Origin: Pseudomonas gessardii
GTDB taxonomy: Bacteria > Pseudomonadota > Gammaproteobacteria > Pseudomonadales > Pseudomonadaceae
DNA length: 64,000 nucleotides
NCBI RefSeq assembly: GCF_001983165.1
Contig: NZ_MNPU01000023.1
Location: forward strand, 1 to 64,000
Direction: 5' to 3'
Every line of letters begins with the position of its first letter. Position 1 is the stretch's first letter. A program made the position numbers and the translations under genes. The notes under the pieces were generated by a model that searched no databases, was not told the origin of the DNA, and saw only the letters and a list, made by a program, of their open reading frames with translations. Shown here one piece after another: positions 62,131-64,000 of this stretch.

Positions 62131-62332
62131 AACGTCGGCCCATCCTGAGACGAAGCGCCTTTCTTGCGTAGGATAATTTGTATGGCACGTGCCAATCACT
62201 TCTCACGGTTATGCAGTAGAACTGCTTGAGGTCTCTGGCCAGATAGGTACAGCGAAACAACAATGAAAGGCACAGCTTACGCAGCTCCTGCAGTGCCGCG
62301 GGCAATGCGCTTAGGCGAATACATGGCATCAT
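62123..62332 (-). CDS. possible small ORF coupled to the GT4 gene
   Basis: A 69-codon frame rich in Arg, Leu and Tyr ends with a TAA that overlaps the GT4 ATG by 8 nt, as in translationally coupled gene pairs. No ribosome site or known motif is visible. It could be the remnant of a lost upstream gene. Confidence 0.25.
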   Translation of the reverse strand: MMPCIRLSALPAALQELRKLCLSLLFRCTYLARDLKQFYCITVRSDWHVPYKLSYARKALRLRMGRRYA

Positions 62333-62640
62333 GTGTAACCTCAGCCATCAGAACTCCTAGATAACCCAAATATCCTTCATGATCGCCTGGACATGCGAAA
62401 AGAATACTCTCATACCGTAGCTGAACGTTCTAGCGCTTCGCGTAGTAGCGCTGTCATTTTTCCACGTAGCATCCTGAAAGCCTGAGCCCAGCTCTGATCC
62501 AGTACCCCACCTCACTGTACTCACTTGCCGACTTGCCCTGACAGGTTCGATCGCACTTTTAGGATGCGGCCTGGAGGGCTACCTGACCCCAAGCCGGCGG
62601 GAGGATTCCCTCGCAGGGTGACGCGCTGGCAGGGGAAACC
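62333..62640. other. non-coding stretch with short gene remnants
   Basis: No complete gene is visible. On the minus strand there are only short open stretches, such as a frame ending near 62417 that reads ...QSWAQAFRMLRGKMTALL... and a 22-codon frame from 62348 with AGGAG ahead of its ATG. They look like degraded gene ends. Confidence 0.4.
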
Positions 62641-62655
62641 GATGGACCAGCCATT

Positions 62656-62970
62656 GTCACTCGGGTAGTGAGTGGATACTTCAATTACTACGCGGTACCA
62701 GGAAACTTGAAGCTACTGAGTGGCTTCAGGAAAGCCGTTTGCCGATATTGGCGCCAGGCTCTCCTACAATGTAACCAGCGGAATCGGCTGCAATAGTCTC
62801 GCTTCGGGTTGCTCACAAATCACTACAGACCCAGCCGAAAGAATGCACAGCCATACCCTGAGGATCGCTTCGCGTCACGTACCCGAGGCTGGGGCCGTAT
62901 GCGTAGTTCCGCACGTACGGATCTGTGCGGCTGGTGGCGAGATCCTAGGTATCTACACATCTCTGATGTG
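62656..62970 (+). mobile_element. decayed group II intron: maturase tail plus domain V
   Basis: From about 62656 the plus strand encodes VTRVVSGYFNYYAVPGN, the signature of the maturase (X) domain of group II intron reverse transcriptases. It continues in frame to RNRLQ, then an in-frame TAG at 62791 where a Trp is usual, then SRFGLL...PYPEDRFASRTRG. Domain V follows at about 62892-62925 (CCGTATGCG...CGCACGTACGG) and a domain VI-like hairpin after that. The reverse-transcriptase domains and the 5' intron are missing, so it is dead. Its domain V differs from that of the intron at 1-126. Confidence 0.82.
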
Positions 62971-63086
62971 CTGGTATTTGGGGTTGTGCTCTTGCAGCGC
63001 CATCCCTTCTGGGTCTTTAAAAAGCAGCCAAATACCGCCAGCGGTGGTCAGGTAAACCCTGACCCAAGGTTGCCAAAAGACCCAAG

Positions 63087-63193
63087 GTGGGAGCTGTCTC
63101 GCTCTGCGAGGCTGCGATGGCGGCGGCACTGCCAGCCTTTATGTCGTCTGACACACCGCTATCGCAGCCTCGCAGGGCGATACAGCTCCCACA
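63087..63193. repeat. long inverted repeat (GCGAGGCTGCGAT family) next to ndh
   Basis: GTGGGAGCTGTCTCGCTCTG...GAGGCTGCGATGGCGG at the left pairs with CCGCTATCGCAGCCTC...CAGCTCCCACA at the right. It is related to 21141-21249 and lies 75 bp downstream of the ndh stop codon. Confidence 0.8.
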
Positions 63194-63267
63194 ACGGGGC
63201 GCGCATGCTTATAAGGTCGCCTCCTCGCTTTTTTTGACCTTAGTCGCCCCCACCCGGGACCGTATTG

Positions 63268-64000
63268 TCAGTGGAGCTTGAGCCGCGGCTCGGTGCCTCG
63301 GCCAATCTTGCTGCCCAGCATCAACATCATCGTGCGGAAGAACCCGTACAACGCCATCTGGTGCATGCGGTACAGCGACACATAAAACATCCGCGCCAGC
63401 CAGCCTTCGAGCATCACACTGCCGGTCAGGTTGCCCATCAAGTTACCCACAGCCGAAAAACGTGAGAGCGAGATCAGGGAGCCATAGTCGGTGTACTTGT
63501 AGCTGGGCAGTGCCTTGCCTTCGATGCGCAACTTCAGGGACTTGGCCAGCAGCGACGCCTGCTGGTGCGCCGCTTGCGCCCGTGGCGGAACATTGCGGTC
63601 GGTGCCGGGTTGCGGGCAGGCTGCGCAGTCACCGAAGGCGAAGATATTCTCGTCACGGGTGGTCTGCAGCGTTGGCAGCACCTGCAGTTGGTTGATGCGG
63701 TTGGTCTCCAGGCCGTCGATATCCTTGAGAAAGCCCGGTGCGCGAATCCCCGCAGCCCACACCTTGAGGCTGGCGGGAATCACCTGGCCACTGCTGGTAA
63801 TCAGGCTCTCGGCGGTGACTTCGCTCACGGCCGAGTTGGTCATGACTGTCACCCCGAGCTTTTCCAGGGTTTTATGCACAGGCCCGCTGATCCGCTCTGG
63901 CAGGGCTGGCAATACCCGAGGGCCGGCTTCGATCAGGGTGATGTGCATGTTTTCCGGCTTGATCCGGTCCAGGCCATAGGCCGCCAGTTCGTGGGCGGCA
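63268..64000 (-). CDS. ndh: type II NADH:quinone oxidoreductase (3' part)
   Basis: About 244 C-terminal residues are visible; the N-terminus lies beyond the window. The fragment has the end of the NADH-binding Rossmann fold (MHITLIEAGPRVLPAL), the second FAD contact NIFAFGDCAACPQPG, the quinone-side AQAAHQQASLLAKSL and a C-terminal amphipathic membrane-binding region (WLARMFYVSLYRMHQMALYG). NDH-2 oxidises NADH without pumping protons. Its proximity to clpB matches the P. aeruginosa gene order with an insertion between them. Confidence 0.93.
   Translation of the reverse strand, partial: AAHELAAYGLDRIKPENMHITLIEAGPRVLPALPERISGPVHKTLEKLGVTVMTNSAVSEVTAESLITSSGQVIPASLKVWAAGIRAPGFLKDIDGLETNRINQLQVLPTLQTTRDENIFAFGDCAACPQPGTDRNVPPRAQAAHQQASLLAKSLKLRIEGKALPSYKYTDYGSLISLSRFSAVGNLMGNLTGSVMLEGWLARMFYVSLYRMHQMALYGFFRTMMLMLGSKIGRGTEPRLKLH

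Overview
The window is a GC-rich chromosomal segment from a Pseudomonas, most likely of the P. fluorescens group. The evidence is the gene content, the gene order and the many REP/REPIN palindromes. The run fklB - small ORF - ispB - rplU - rpmA - obg - proB - creA - rpsT - murJ - ribF - ileS - lspA - fkpB - ispH - minor pilins - thiO - bamD - rluD - pgeF - clpB - tRNAs - ndh follows the classical Pseudomonas order. The block rlmG - ppoR-like luxR - fprB - mscL - katB - ankB - radA also looks like Pseudomonas core genome.

Layout. 1-126: 3' end (domains V and VI) of a group II intron that enters from the left. 133-8.1 kb: rRNA methyltransferase, orphan LuxR receptor, ferredoxin-NADP reductase, mechanosensitive channel, catalase/ankyrin pair, RadA and a PilZ protein. 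8.3-11.7 kb: cstA-ybdD-yjiA carbon-starvation transport set. 11.9-17.6 kb: glyA, the giant GGDEF/EAL protein MorA and a transporter remnant. 17.8-21.6 kb: ettA, gdhA and a small lipoprotein. 21.8-22.9 kb: a lone HsdR-N-type nuclease gene of accessory character. 23.1-32.7 kb: PchB-like chorismate mutase, DUF4105 and DUF3015 envelope proteins, a Lon-like protease, lipoproteins, a YqhA-type membrane protein and an FKBP. 32.8-54.2 kb: housekeeping core, including an iron-regulated small gene with a clear Fur box, and a minor pilin cluster without pilY1.

54.4-64 kb: clpB with a textbook sigma-32 promoter, then a tRNA cluster (Asn, Pro, Lys, second Pro) behind a strong promoter. The interval between these tRNAs and ndh is a variable region. 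It holds a tyrosine-recombinase remnant, the tail of a putative ICE membrane protein, an O-antigen-ligase-like gene, two glycosyltransferases and a decayed group II intron with its maturase tail. I read it as the scar of an integrative element at the tRNA-Lys locus, now carrying surface-polysaccharide genes.

Repeats are a major theme. At least a dozen REP/REPIN palindromes of several sequence families lie between genes. One REPIN has been split by a 156-bp MITE-like insertion with perfect 19-bp terminal inverted repeats and a 10-bp target duplication. Another carries the same 16-bp duplication in both arms. I found no convincing complete new multi-gene system. The best candidates for new biology are the MITE inside a REPIN, the 128-bp palindrome at ispB/rplU, the lone nuclease, and the layered mobile-element scar before ndh.
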